Below are positions 54,959-63,952 of a stretch of DNA of 64,000 bases, in pieces. Each line of letters opens with the position of its first letter. Positions within the stretch are counted from its first letter, which is position 1. A program made the translations under genes and the position numbers. Source of the stretch: Paraburkholderia susongensis (GTDB lineage Bacteria > Pseudomonadota > Gammaproteobacteria > Burkholderiales > Burkholderiaceae); the NCBI RefSeq assembly GCF_900177725.1, contig NZ_FXAT01000001.1, forward strand, positions 310,001-374,000. The letters run 5' to 3'. The notes beneath the pieces were generated by a model. That model saw only the letters and a list, made by a program, of their open reading frames with translations, had not been told where the DNA came from and ran no database searches.

Positions 54959-56273
54959 TGCTGTTCCCGCTGTCGTTCGTGCCATTGAAAAGCTCGTCAC
55001 CGCCGTCGAGCGCCGGCCGGTTATCGTCGAGTCGCACTTCGTTCTGCGTCGCCCACCCGGGCTCACCCGCACGGCCAAGTGAGAGGCGGTACGCTTCGTA
55101 GCGGGTCTTGATGTCGCCCCGCTCGAGCGAACTCACGTTGTGCGCCAGAAACCGGTTGCCCTTGCGGATCAGCTTGCGGTCCAGCTCCTGCTGGATCTTC
55201 ACCAGGTGTCGCGTGAGCGTGTACTTCACAAAGTTGATGCCGATGTTGTCCGCGGTGCCCGGTGGTTGCGAGCCGCCGCGACCGATCATGTACGGCCACA
55301 CACCGAAGATCTCGCAGATCTCCTCGGCCGATAGCTTGCGGTTCTCGACCAGTTGCACATCGAGAGCCGACATGCCGATCCGTTTGATTTCCTTGAGCTT
55401 CAACCCGTTGGGGAGAACCATCGGCGCGATGGAGTTCTCCAGCCCCACGTACTTTTCCACGTACTGGTTGCGCAGATCGGCGATCTTCTTCTCGTTAATG
55501 TTCTGCTCGGTCTCGAACGCAATATCGGGCCGCACGGTGTCCATCATGGTCTCGGCCATCTCGCCACCCGCCAGGGCGGTGTTGACCTGCTTGCGCAGCA
55601 CGAACTGGATCTGCGAGAGACCGCGGATACCATCGAACCCCGGACCCGGTACGTGAATCATGTCGTCCTGGTCGACCACCTCGAGCTCGCCAGTCTCCAG
55701 ATCCGTGCACGCATACACGAGCCGCCCATCAACCAGCCGCGGGTCGCACCCGTCCGGATGCATAGGCTCAATGAACTCGACGACCGGCGAGTACGGTGTG
55801 ACGCGATGAATGCGCTGATACAGGTTGCCGCGCAGGATCAGCGACTGCGCACCGAACTCCCAGCCCACCGCAGCGGCCCACCGCGGGTGCATCTCCCGGT
55901 TGAGCAGCCGCCAGTAATCGCTGTCGACGGGCAGGACATTGCGGCCGCTGCGTTCGTGCTCCTCGATTGTGATCGAGGCGATCGCGCCGGCAATGAGCGC
56001 CACGCATGCGTACACCGTCGACACGCTCATGGCGGTCCGCTCGGTCACCGCGCGCCGCTTGCCCTCAGTGCCCGTCAGCAGCGTATAGGCCGTTGTGCCC
56101 GGCACGATCTGCTCCACGGGCCCGAGATCCCTATGGTCCTGTGAACCTGCCGCCGTGACAGCCGCCTTCACGGCCGCCGCCTCGCGCGCGGTCTGGCGCT
56201 CGGCATTCCAGCGTTGCAGGATGACGGACCCGCGCGGATCGAAACCACCCGCCGGCCCTGCTCGATCGTTCAC
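54927..56273 (-). CDS. HK97-family portal protein
   Basis: A 448-residue portal. 'MSVSTVYACVALIAGAIAS' near 82-100, 'FGAQSLILRGNLYQRIHR' and 'EEICEIFGVWPYMIG' are the family signatures. It forms the dodecameric DNA port in the head. Start overlaps the terminase stop by four bases. Confidence 0.92.
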   Translation of the reverse strand: MNDRAGPAGGFDPRGSVILQRWNAERQTAREAAAVKAAVTAAGSQDHRDLGPVEQIVPGTTAYTLLTGTEGKRRAVTERTAMSVSTVYACVALIAGAIASITIEEHERSGRNVLPVDSDYWRLLNREMHPRWAAAVGWEFGAQSLILRGNLYQRIHRVTPYSPVVEFIEPMHPDGCDPRLVDGRLVYACTDLETGELEVVDQDDMIHVPGPGFDGIRGLSQIQFVLRKQVNTALAGGEMAETMMDTVRPDIAFETEQNINEKKIADLRNQYVEKYVGLENSIAPMVLPNGLKLKEIKRIGMSALDVQLVENRKLSAEEICEIFGVWPYMIGRGGSQPPGTADNIGINFVKYTLTRHLVKIQQELDRKLIRKGNRFLAHNVSSLERGDIKTRYEAYRLSLGRAGEPGWATQNEVRLDDNRPALDGGDELFNGTNDSGNSNEEPASAATE

Positions 56274-58096
56274 AGGAAATGGATCTCCGCTTCTGGTTCA
56301 GGCCGATGCACGAGCGCGCGCGTGGCCGCCATGCACGTCGCCACGATCGGATCAATGCGACCGCCCGATCGCTTCTTGTTCGGTTTGATGTTCTCGTTCG
56401 AATCGATGTAGAGCGTCACGTTGCCGGCGCACCATCGCAGGACCGGATTACCGCCATGCCGCAGGCGCTTGCCGTACACGATCCGCTCGAGCAGCTTCGC
56501 GCCTGGCGAGAGACCTGCCATGTTCTGTGGCACCTCGACCATCGGCACACCCAGCTCGAGCAGCTCGGTGGCGAGTTGCATGCAGTTCCACTTGTCGTAG
56601 GCGAACTCGACGACGTCAAACGGTGCGCAGTCGTCCACGATCGCCTCACGCACCGCGGAGTAATCTGTCACGTTGCCCTCGGTGACTGTGAGCCACCCCT
56701 GCGCCTCCCAGTCCGCGTAGGGCGCCATGTCGTTTTCAAGCTGCTCCTCGAGCTTCGCGCGCGGCACGAACACACGCACGAGTAGAAACCACTCACCCTC
56801 ATCGTCGTCGCTACCGTCACCCTCGTCGGGCGGGAACAGCAGCACGAACGTCGTGAGATCGCGCGTGCTCGACATGTCCAGCGCTCCGAAACAGCGCCGG
56901 CCGTGCAACTGCTCACGATCGAATGCCCGTCCGCCCTTGTCCCACACGGACAACTCGAACCACGACAGCGCGGAGTTGACCCAGACGTTCAGATCCTTTG
57001 TGAGGAAGTTCGCCCGCGCGCTCGGAAAGACCTTTGCACGCCTGGCAGTTGCCCGCATCGCCTCAACGAATTTTGCGGTACCGAGCCCTGGGTTGGCCTT
57101 GCGCCATACGCGTTCATCGAACGGATCGTCGCCCTCGTCAATCGTGTAGATGTAGCCAAAGAACGAGTCGTCGACGAGCTGCCCGCGCAGCACCGAGATC
57201 AGGTACTTGCGGATCTCGACACAGATGCCGTCAAGGATGTAGCCCGCTGTCGTGATCGCGCTCACGAGCGGTTGCGCCCGCCCACCGACCGCGGAAGTCA
57301 TCACGTCCCACACCTCACGCGTCGGATGCGCGTGGAACTCCTCGACCACCACGAGCGAAGGATTCAGACCATCGAGCGCCAGTGCGTTCGCCGCCGGCAG
57401 CGGCTCGAACACACCGGTCCGCGTCGAGATGCGCTCCTGATTGCGCCCCTCGGCTATCTTCAGCATGCGCCGCAGCCTGGGCGATCGACTCGCACGGCGC
57501 ACATAGTTCACGAGCGCGGGCTTGAACACGTTCATCGCCTGGGCACGCGTGGTGGCCACCACGTAGGTCTGCGGGCCCGGCTCCCGGTCCATCAGGAAGA
57601 GATAGTCCGCCTGCCCCGCTTTCCACGTCGACTTGCCGTTCTTGCGTGCGACTTCCTCATATCCCGTGCGAAAGCGTCTGAGGTGTGTATCTGCATGACG
57701 CCAGCCGATGAGCACCGCCGTCCAGAAAAGCTGCCACTCGTCGAGCAGGAGTAGCTGCCCGGCTTTCGGGCCCGCGACGTGGACAAAGTGACTTTGGATA
57801 TGGTCAATGCAGTGCCACGCATAATCCGGACGGAACACGAGGCCTCGCTTCCAGCCGCGCCGCAGGTCCTGGTAGTGCCGCAGCACCGCCCGGTACTCGA
57901 ACTCCCCGGTCACCTCCTCACCGCGCAGAACCCGCAGGCCATAGGCGTCCCACGCCTGCAGCGCATTGGGTGTCAGTTGCGCAACGAGCCGGGGTGCTGC
58001 GCGCCATGTCCGACGAGGTCGTCGAACAGGTCGTCCTGCTGATCGTCCGGTTTCTTCACCATCACCGCCGCTCTCGAGGGTAGCGTCAGGCAGCAT
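56270..58096 (-). CDS. Phage terminase large subunit
   Basis: About 608 residues. The ATPase Walker A is 'RKNGKST' near 151-157, and Walker B is 'LVVVEEFHAH'. The C-terminal nuclease starts with 'FGALDMSSTRDLTTF', whose Asp binds metal. It packages DNA through the portal. The start is uncertain: the ATG at 58096 overlaps the small subunit by 124 bases, but no later in-frame start precedes the conserved part. It contains one dispersed palindrome. Confidence 0.9.
   Translation of the reverse strand: MLPDATLESGGDGEETGRSAGRPVRRPRRTWRAAPRLVAQLTPNALQAWDAYGLRVLRGEEVTGEFEYRAVLRHYQDLRRGWKRGLVFRPDYAWHCIDHIQSHFVHVAGPKAGQLLLLDEWQLFWTAVLIGWRHADTHLRRFRTGYEEVARKNGKSTWKAGQADYLFLMDREPGPQTYVVATTRAQAMNVFKPALVNYVRRASRSPRLRRMLKIAEGRNQERISTRTGVFEPLPAANALALDGLNPSLVVVEEFHAHPTREVWDVMTSAVGGRAQPLVSAITTAGYILDGICVEIRKYLISVLRGQLVDDSFFGYIYTIDEGDDPFDERVWRKANPGLGTAKFVEAMRATARRAKVFPSARANFLTKDLNVWVNSALSWFELSVWDKGGRAFDREQLHGRRCFGALDMSSTRDLTTFVLLFPPDEGDGSDDDEGEWFLLVRVFVPRAKLEEQLENDMAPYADWEAQGWLTVTEGNVTDYSAVREAIVDDCAPFDVVEFAYDKWNCMQLATELLELGVPMVEVPQNMAGLSPGAKLLERIVYGKRLRHGGNPVLRWCAGNVTLYIDSNENIKPNKKRSGGRIDPIVATCMAATRALVHRPEPEAEIHFL
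57784..57796. repeat. Dispersed palindrome site 5
   Basis: CAAAGTGACTTTG in the large terminase gene, codon phase 0, encoding 'QSHF'. Confidence 0.75.
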
Positions 58097-58467
58097 TCCG
58101 GCAGCCATCTGAGCAGCTCCTGCTTCAGGTTGCGTTGCGTGTAATACGCCTGGTGCGGCTGCTCGTAACCCTTCGGCGTGCGGATGAAGTAACTGCCATT
58201 GTGTTTCTCTTTCACCTTTTCGAGCTCGATGCCGGCGTCGACCCACGCGATGTAGGTGCGCGCAATCACCGTGATCGCGAGACCCGCCGTGCGATGCGCC
58301 AGCCCTTCTTCGGTGAGCCGCGCCACGATGTAGTCCCAGACCGCTCGCTCGCGCGACGTGAGCTGCACACCTGGCGGCAGCGGCAGCGCGTTGTTTTCAG
58401 CCGCAGCAGGGTCCACCGGCTCCAGCTCGTCAAAGTTGATGCCCACTGGCGGAAATTGCGAAGCCAT
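57973..58467 (-). CDS. Phage terminase small subunit (P27 family)
   Basis: A 164-residue protein: 'LTSRERAVWDYIVARLTEEG' and 'WVDAGIELEKVKEKHNGSYF' fit P27-type small subunits, which recognise the packaging site. GGAGG precedes the ATG at 58467. An acidic C-terminal tail overlaps the large-subunit start. Confidence 0.88.
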   Translation of the reverse strand: MASQFPPVGINFDELEPVDPAAAENNALPLPPGVQLTSRERAVWDYIVARLTEEGLAHRTAGLAITVIARTYIAWVDAGIELEKVKEKHNGSYFIRTPKGYEQPHQAYYTQRNLKQELLRWLPECCLTLPSRAAVMVKKPDDQQDDLFDDLVGHGAQHPGSLRN

Positions 58468-58528
58468 GGCGCGCCTCCAGTACGTATTCAGAACCAGTAC
58501 CCGTAGCACAGCGCGCCACAGGAAGGCT

Positions 58529-58623
58529 GTTCACACCCCCCCTGGTTCGAAAATGGTCCATAAAAATGCCCGGGGAGCGGGTAGGTCCCCGACGATCGGG
58601 GGTCGGATCGTTCATACCCCCCC
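58529..58623. other. Candidate cos / packaging-site region
   Basis: Between the HNH and small terminase genes. Two copies of a 14-mer (GTTCACACCCCCCC at 58529-58542 and GTTCATACCCCCCC at 58610-58623) lie 81 bases apart around a short hairpin, CCCCGA (58587-58592) and TCGGGG (58596-58601). HK97-type phages with HNH-TerS-TerL order often carry cos here. Confidence 0.4.
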
Positions 58624-59004
58624 GTTGTTTGATGCACGACCACGGTGCCGCATCGCGCGAAGGCGTTCGGCTTTGGTCTTCACCTCGTGGCAGTCGTCGC
58701 AGATCGACTGCAGGTTGTCGTCGTCATCGGTACCGTCTTCAAATTTCGGCACGATGTGATCGACCTGCGTCGCAGCTGTTGTGCGCCCACGCTTCAGACA
58801 TGGCTGGCACAGTCCGCAGTCACGCGCGAGGATGCGATCGCGCTTGCGCACCCACGCTGCGTCGTAACCACGCTTGTGCCGCGAGGCCCTGTTGCGGCTC
58901 GACCAGCCGCGGCCTTCCTCGGCATGCGCCTCGCAGTAACCGGACGTTGTCACCAGCCTGGGGCACCCGAAGTGCCGGCATGGCCGCGGTGGACTCGTGG
59001 GCAT
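58612..59004 (-). CDS. Phage HNH endonuclease
   Basis: A 130-residue nuclease: Cys pairs in the first part ('CRHFGCPRL', 'CGLCQPC') and the HNH core 'QVDHIVPKFEDGTDDDDNLQ' then 'CDDCHEVKT'. In HK97-like phages the HNH protein next to terminase works with TerL in packaging and cos cleavage. Its 3' end overlaps the second 14-bp repeat of the candidate cos. Confidence 0.88.
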   Translation of the reverse strand: MPTSPPRPCRHFGCPRLVTTSGYCEAHAEEGRGWSSRNRASRHKRGYDAAWVRKRDRILARDCGLCQPCLKRGRTTAATQVDHIVPKFEDGTDDDDNLQSICDDCHEVKTKAERLRAMRHRGRASNNGGV

Positions 59005-59437
59005 GTTCGTCGGACTCGAATAGGTGCGGGCCGCACTTGCGCACGGCCCGCGTGTGAGGTTCAGCTATACCTCTCACCCGGATTTCCAGCCTCACGAAGC
59101 ACACCGGGCCAGTCGGTTCATGAGCTCGTATGGCGGTTCACCGACAATTCCGCCATGGTCACTGCTCGCTCTCACGGTTGGTATCGAAATGCAAAAGCCC
59201 CGAGGCTTGCGCACTCAGGGCTTGGGAATTGTCACGTTTCGTAGGGACGAGCGCGTCCGCACGGACCTAACGGGCTCAACTAGTATCTTTTTATGTCACC
59301 GAGAGGTTTGCACGACTAACGCGCGGTGCCAGCGAAGTCCAGTACAGCGGTAAGGGACGGAAGCAACTATAGGCCGGCGCGAAGCGGAATGCAAATCCTG
59401 CGACATCGCACACGCTTCCGCTTTCTCCACGCCTACC
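59005..59437. promoter_or_regulatory. Gap before the late genes, with a terminator
   Basis: A 433-base region with no gene. On the minus strand a hairpin (AAGCCCTGAG pairs with CTCGGGGCTT, one mismatch; about 59193-59223) is followed by TTTT, a terminator for the early transcript. A terminator here, between a zinc-finger gene and the late genes, is the arrangement used by Q-type antitermination. The late promoter itself could not be picked out. Confidence 0.5.
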
Positions 59438-60166
59438 TTAACGCCCACAGCGCAGGCGGACGGTTTTGGCAACGGTCTCGTCGATCACGTCCAGCTCGAA
59501 GAGCATCTGGCGAAACGGACCTGCCCAGTGCCGGCGACAGACCTCGACTGTCACGCCCAACGCTGCGGCCCGTTTCGCAACATCCGTCGGTGCGCGCCCG
59601 CTGCCGGCACAGTGCCCGCACACATCTGTCGCCGATTCCAGCGCCCGAAGCGACTTTACGCCACGCCCGAGACAAGGATCGCATCGCCGGTAATGGCGAA
59701 CAGGCCGAGGACCGTTACGCCCGCAATAGAACGGAATGAACTCCTCGAGCTCGAGGACGCGGCCGCCACCGTTGCAATCTTCACAGCGAGCCACCGCCGT
59801 CATCGCCGGCGCATGGCCGAATTTCACGCCACGGCCGCCGCAGGCATCGCACCGATCGGCGACCCATTCGACAATCAGTCGCTCGCTGAAACGCCGGGCC
59901 AGCATCGCTATCGATGGTGCATCCGAACCGATAAGCAGCTGCCAGTCAAACCACCGGCGGTGACAGACGCTATTGGACAACGCATCGACAGCACAGCCGT
60001 ACACCCGGGCTGTCACGTCCTGCCCGTATTTCATGTGCCACAGCAGCGTGCCCAGCGAGTCCGCGAAGGCGAGCGCCGCCAAAGTGACTTTTGGGTCCAC
60101 GGTGCTCTCGCAGAACGTGCCTCGGATACTCATCGCGATTCCAGCCTGCTCTTTCGGATCTTTCAT
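59438..60166 (-). CDS. Phage zinc-finger protein, possible Q-type late antiterminator
   Basis: A 242-residue protein with four DnaJ-like CxxC-x-G-x-G type units in its middle ('CDACGGRGVKFG', 'CEDCNGGGRV', 'CDPCLGRGVK', 'CGHCAGSGRAP'), enough to bind two zinc ions. The C-terminus is helical ('EVCRRHWAGPFRQMLFELDV'). It is the last early gene, right before the terminator and late operon, where lambdoid phages place Q. The function is inferred from position and zinc motif only. GGGAG precedes the ATG at 60166. Confidence 0.6.
   Translation of the reverse strand: MKDPKEQAGIAMSIRGTFCESTVDPKVTLAALAFADSLGTLLWHMKYGQDVTARVYGCAVDALSNSVCHRRWFDWQLLIGSDAPSIAMLARRFSERLIVEWVADRCDACGGRGVKFGHAPAMTAVARCEDCNGGGRVLELEEFIPFYCGRNGPRPVRHYRRCDPCLGRGVKSLRALESATDVCGHCAGSGRAPTDVAKRAAALGVTVEVCRRHWAGPFRQMLFELDVIDETVAKTVRLRCGR
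60080..60092. repeat. Dispersed palindrome site 6
   Basis: CAAAGTGACTTTT: core intact, last flank changed. In the zinc-finger gene, codon phase 2, encoding 'KVTL'. Confidence 0.7.
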
Positions 60167-60447
60167 CGGTTGATCTCCCTGCTGCCAACATGCCAACTCA
60201 TTGTCATTAAAAGGCCACGGATTGCGCGCACGTGCGCGACGTGCGCGTGCCCCCGCGCGGCGACGCTCCCGGGAAAGGTCAGGAATTCGCGATGGTAGGT
60301 TGGCAGGTTGGCAATCGTCAGGAGTGCCATGAAAACGCCAATCGGCGCGCCGCGAACGCTCCACCGGCGCGCCATAGTCGAAGAATGGCGCGCCATGCGT
60401 TCAACCTGAACAGATCGGAACTCAAAGGGCCGATGCATCATCGTCAC
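60163..60447 (-). CDS. Possible small phage gene
   Basis: An open frame of up to 94 residues that fills the gap between the helicase and zinc-finger genes. Its stop overlaps the next ATG (ATGA), which suggests coupling. Ribosome site and family are unclear, and the true start may be an internal ATG (about 60393). Confidence 0.35.
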   Translation of the reverse strand: MTMMHRPFEFRSVQVERMARHSSTMARRWSVRGAPIGVFMALLTIANLPTYHREFLTFPGSVAARGHAHVAHVRAIRGLLMTMSWHVGSREINR

Positions 60448-63175
60448 TCACTGGAAGGTTGTCGCCGGATGGCCGCGCTACCGCTGCGCGCGCGACAGCA
60501 GTAGCGCCGGGCCTCAGATACCAGGTGTCGCGCACGCCGTTGACCATGCCTCGCCAACGCTGCCAGCCGAGCTTGCGCATGGTCTTTCCAATCCGGGTGT
60601 GCTCGGCCCGCGTCACCTTCGATATCTCGAACTTGAGGTAGTCCAGCGCGATCGTGGTAACCGATACCCTGGGCGCTGTCTCCGCGTTCAGGCGAGCGGC
60701 GATGATGGGCTCATAGATGTCACCTTCATAACGCGCTTCCTGTTCAACCTCGAAAAGCGGCTTTTCCTCGCGGCCGACCTGCCACGGTGCGGGAAGGGTG
60801 TCGCCTGCCTCGGCGTTCTCGCGCTCCCACTCGCAGTACACGCTGTACGCTTCCGCCCACAGTTGATCGCGATCGGCCGCAATACGGGCGGTATCGATGA
60901 CGTCCGCCACCTTCACCGGCCAGAACCGGCGGCCACCTGATTCATCCTTCAGGTACGCATCGAAGTTCACCGTGCCGGCGACAACGGACTGTCGCGGCAC
61001 ATCGATCGCTTGCCGCGCATAGGGCGGCCGGAACGTGTCGGTTGAAGTCGTGATCCAGCGTTTCGTGGCCGACGTATCGGCGCGGCTGAGCGCGTCAAGT
61101 TCGGCCATCTCGATCAGCCACTTGCCCGCAATGACGATAGGCGTATTTGGGTCCGCCAGATTCAATGCGGCGTCCGTGGTCCACTGCTCGCCGAAGAGCA
61201 GCTTGAGCGAGCGCGATTTGCCTGCATCCTGCTCGCCCTCAAGGATCAGCACGTTGTCCATCTTGCAGCCAGGCCGCATCACGCGACCAACTGCGCCGAG
61301 CAGGAACTTGAAACCGACTGCCCGGGCATAGGGCGTATCCTCGACGCCGAGGTAATCGATAAGCCACGTGCCGATGCGACTCTTGCCGTCGTGCTCGAGC
61401 CCGCGCAGGTAGTCGCACACGACGTGGTAGCGGTTGCGCTGCGCGACGATCAGCGCGGCATCCCCGATCGACTCCTTGGTCGGCACCATCGCAAACGTTC
61501 GCCCGAACCAGTCCTGCATGCGGCCGAAGTCGCCCTCGCCCCACTCCCCGGCTTCGCCATCCTCAAAGGGAGGGGGTTTCACTTTCATGACCTTGTGCGA
61601 AAACGCTTCGAAGCCGAGCACACCCTGCCACGACACCTCGTGGGTGAGAATGCTGATGACGTTATCGATGTCGGCCTTATAGGCGCCGCCTGATGTCTTG
61701 CGCAGTCGCTGCTGCCACGTGTAGACAGCGTTTTCCGGTGCATCCGGATCGTGACCACTTTCATCTTTTTTTGCGTCAGCGGTTTTCTCTGCCGAGTGCA
61801 GCACCTTGCGCGTTTTGGTATCTGAGAGTGCAGACACGATGCCTGCGGTCTCCATTGCGTCGAGCAGGCGTTCGGCCTGCCGCCGCCCGATCCCGAACTC
61901 CTTGATGAGTCTCGACGGTGAAGCCCGGCGTATCTGCAGCACGAATGCCACTGCCTGCTCGTACAGCGGATCGATTTCAGCTGCCGCCTGCACGGGCGCT
62001 TGCGGCGGCATCATGCCCATATTGCCCTCGTCGGCCAATGCCCCGAGTAGCGCCGCCTCAAGCTGAACGCCGACCGCCTGCAGGCTCTCTTCGCAGTGCA
62101 GATCATTGAAATCGGTGAGTTTGCGGTTCTCCCGGTTCGCAAAACGTGGATACACCACGCTCGCGTTACCAATTTCGGCCGCGGCCTCATAGGCACGCTT
62201 CAGGCCCGCGTTCTCGAACAGCCTGCGCCGCTCCGGCAACACGTCATTGCCGTACGTGAGTTCGATGTACGCCACACCGCGATCGTCACGCAGCCATTGC
62301 GCGCGCACCATGTACCAGGTGTTCTTCGCCTCGATGCGCCGGCGCTCACCACCGAGCTCGAGTGCGCCTGCGAAACCGAACTCCTCGGCGAGGAATTCGC
62401 ACAGCCGCTCCTCGAGCTTCCAGTCGTCGTCAGCACAGAAAAGCAGATGCAGTTCGGGATAGCGCTGGCGGAAGTATCGCGCGCCGTAAAGCAGCCCGCC
62501 GGCATCGAAGCATACGAGCACCGGGATCCGTTCGGCCGTCGCCATGCGCACCGAACGTGCAGTCGCATAACCCTCGGCAAGCATCGCCACGCGATCGCCG
62601 CGCTCAACATCGCCGAGCATGAACACCGCTCCGGCCTTTTCCATACCCTTGTTAAAGCGCTTGGCCCCATCCGGCATGATCTTCTGCAGGCCGACGAGCT
62701 GGATGCCGTCGTCGTACCGGAACATCGGCACGAGCAGCGTGCCGTCGGCCGCAAAGCGCACACCTTCAGGTGTGATCTGCTTGCGCTCGAGGTAGGCAGA
62801 CGTGCCCTCTTCTCTTGCCTCGTGCCACTGCATGCGGGCGCGGTTAGCGGCATTGCGCGCAGAGATCGCACGTCTGCGTGCCTCGTTCTCGTCGGCCTCG
62901 TGCTGACGCCGGCGTGATTCGACCACTTCAGCCGCCGACAAGGGCGCACCTTCCCAGCGGAACGACTGTTTGCCGTTGTCCTCGCCGGACCAATGACCGT
63001 AGGCGCCCGTATAGCCCACCGTGGCGCCCGCCCGCACAACCTCACGCAGGATGTACCAGTATTTCCGGCGCGGTCCATAGCGATGGATCTTGCCGTCTGC
63101 AACAGGGTGCCCAGCGGGGAGTTCCGGATGATCCGCTTCGCGTAGCTGGGCGATGATCTGGTCAAGACTCGACAT
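60422..63175 (-). CDS. Phage primase-helicase with TOPRIM, FtsK-gamma-like and VirE/VapE ATPase domains
   Basis: A 917-residue replication protein. The N-terminal part (about 30-330) is primase-like with a TOPRIM-type fold ('MLAEGYATARSVRMAT', 'LLFCADDDWKLEE'). A winged-helix segment at about 403-450 ('YEQAVAFVLQIRRASPSRLI' then 'FGIGRRQAERLLDAMETAGI') resembles the FtsK gamma domain. The C-terminal VirE/VapE-type SF3-like ATPase (about 560-860) has Walker A 'GEQDAGKS' and Walker B-like 'WLIEMAELDAL'. It likely primes and unwinds phage DNA. Its start overlaps the previous gene by 14 bases. Confidence 0.82.
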   Translation of the reverse strand: MSSLDQIIAQLREADHPELPAGHPVADGKIHRYGPRRKYWYILREVVRAGATVGYTGAYGHWSGEDNGKQSFRWEGAPLSAAEVVESRRRQHEADENEARRRAISARNAANRARMQWHEAREEGTSAYLERKQITPEGVRFAADGTLLVPMFRYDDGIQLVGLQKIMPDGAKRFNKGMEKAGAVFMLGDVERGDRVAMLAEGYATARSVRMATAERIPVLVCFDAGGLLYGARYFRQRYPELHLLFCADDDWKLEERLCEFLAEEFGFAGALELGGERRRIEAKNTWYMVRAQWLRDDRGVAYIELTYGNDVLPERRRLFENAGLKRAYEAAAEIGNASVVYPRFANRENRKLTDFNDLHCEESLQAVGVQLEAALLGALADEGNMGMMPPQAPVQAAAEIDPLYEQAVAFVLQIRRASPSRLIKEFGIGRRQAERLLDAMETAGIVSALSDTKTRKVLHSAEKTADAKKDESGHDPDAPENAVYTWQQRLRKTSGGAYKADIDNVISILTHEVSWQGVLGFEAFSHKVMKVKPPPFEDGEAGEWGEGDFGRMQDWFGRTFAMVPTKESIGDAALIVAQRNRYHVVCDYLRGLEHDGKSRIGTWLIDYLGVEDTPYARAVGFKFLLGAVGRVMRPGCKMDNVLILEGEQDAGKSRSLKLLFGEQWTTDAALNLADPNTPIVIAGKWLIEMAELDALSRADTSATKRWITTSTDTFRPPYARQAIDVPRQSVVAGTVNFDAYLKDESGGRRFWPVKVADVIDTARIAADRDQLWAEAYSVYCEWERENAEAGDTLPAPWQVGREEKPLFEVEQEARYEGDIYEPIIAARLNAETAPRVSVTTIALDYLKFEISKVTRAEHTRIGKTMRKLGWQRWRGMVNGVRDTWYLRPGATAVARAAVARPSGDNLPVSDDDASAL

Positions 63176-63449
63176 CAGCCCCCCGCCCGCCTGCCTTGAA
63201 CACGGTTGCCCAGGCTTGATAGGCTTCGACGAAAGCCCGCCTGCTTGCGTTGTATTCCGCGCACCAGAACTCCGATGTGCGTATCAGGATGTCGTCCAGC
63301 GCATACCCCTCGTCGAGCTCGGCATCACACGCGGCATCGGCCTTGTCGCTTTCGACATGCGCCCGGCCGAAGCGCACCGCTGCCTTGAGCAGCGCGTAGG
63401 CCTCGGCGGAAATGGCGAAGGAAATCGGCGTCACAGGTCGGGACTCCAT
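63162..63449 (-). CDS. Hypothetical early phage protein
   Basis: A 95-residue soluble helical protein ('ISAEAYALLKAAVRFGRAHV') with overlapping ends on both sides (18 bases upstream, 14 downstream). No recognisable domain; it is kept as real because of the tight packing. Confidence 0.6.
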   Translation of the reverse strand: MESRPVTPISFAISAEAYALLKAAVRFGRAHVESDKADAACDAELDEGYALDDILIRTSEFWCAEYNASRRAFVEAYQAWATVFKAGGRGADVES

Positions 63450-63952
63450 TCAGTGAGTTGCGTCGACGACGACACATAGAGCGGATGACGCGGTGCTCCC
63501 CGCCGCGTTGTGCCTAGGCAAAGTAACTTTGCACCGGCTTCGCGGAACATTCCGACCACCCGGTCGACCCGTTCAGATTGTGCATTCGCACCCCAGGCAC
63601 AGATCACCTCGCCGTACTGCCTGGCCAGATTGAACAGTATCGAGTCGTTATCAGGTCCAACTGGATCATCGACCTTCCAGAGCATGGCCGGATCGGTCGA
63701 ACGCAGTGCATACAGGTTCGCCACGACGAGCCCGCGGCAACCCCACAGCCGGACGAAACGGCGGCAACGGCGGATAGTGGGATCGTCGAGATCCGCATCT
63801 GCCGTCGACGGATTGAGCATCACGAACAGTGCATCTGGGCGCCAGCACAGCATGTCTTCCTCGCGTCGCAGGACATATCGGTACACACCGTCACTGCTAT
63901 TGACACAAAGGGACGTGCTCCATGTGGCCGCGACGAGAGGATCACCTTGCAT
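63431..63952 (-). CDS. DUF1643 family protein
   Basis: A 173-residue protein with DUF1643 features: 'LFVMLNPSTADADLDDPTIR', 'WGCRGLVVANLYALRSTDP' and 'VICAWGANA'. This family is common in phages and has no fixed function. It carries one dispersed palindrome and overlaps the next gene by 19 bases. Confidence 0.85.
   Translation of the reverse strand: MQGDPLVAATWSTSLCVNSSDGVYRYVLRREEDMLCWRPDALFVMLNPSTADADLDDPTIRRCRRFVRLWGCRGLVVANLYALRSTDPAMLWKVDDPVGPDNDSILFNLARQYGEVICAWGANAQSERVDRVVGMFREAGAKLLCLGTTRRGAPRHPLYVSSSTQLTEWSPDL
63519..63531. repeat. Dispersed palindrome site 7
   Basis: CAAAGTAACTTTG in the DUF1643 gene, codon phase 1, encoding 'AKLLC' with a rare Leu TTA codon. Confidence 0.75.

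Noticed and set aside
42454..63531. The 13-bp palindromes as MatP/matS sites
   Set aside because: matS (GTGACRNYGTCAC) has the same length but a different sequence, and MatP is an enterobacterial/Vibrio system as far as I know.
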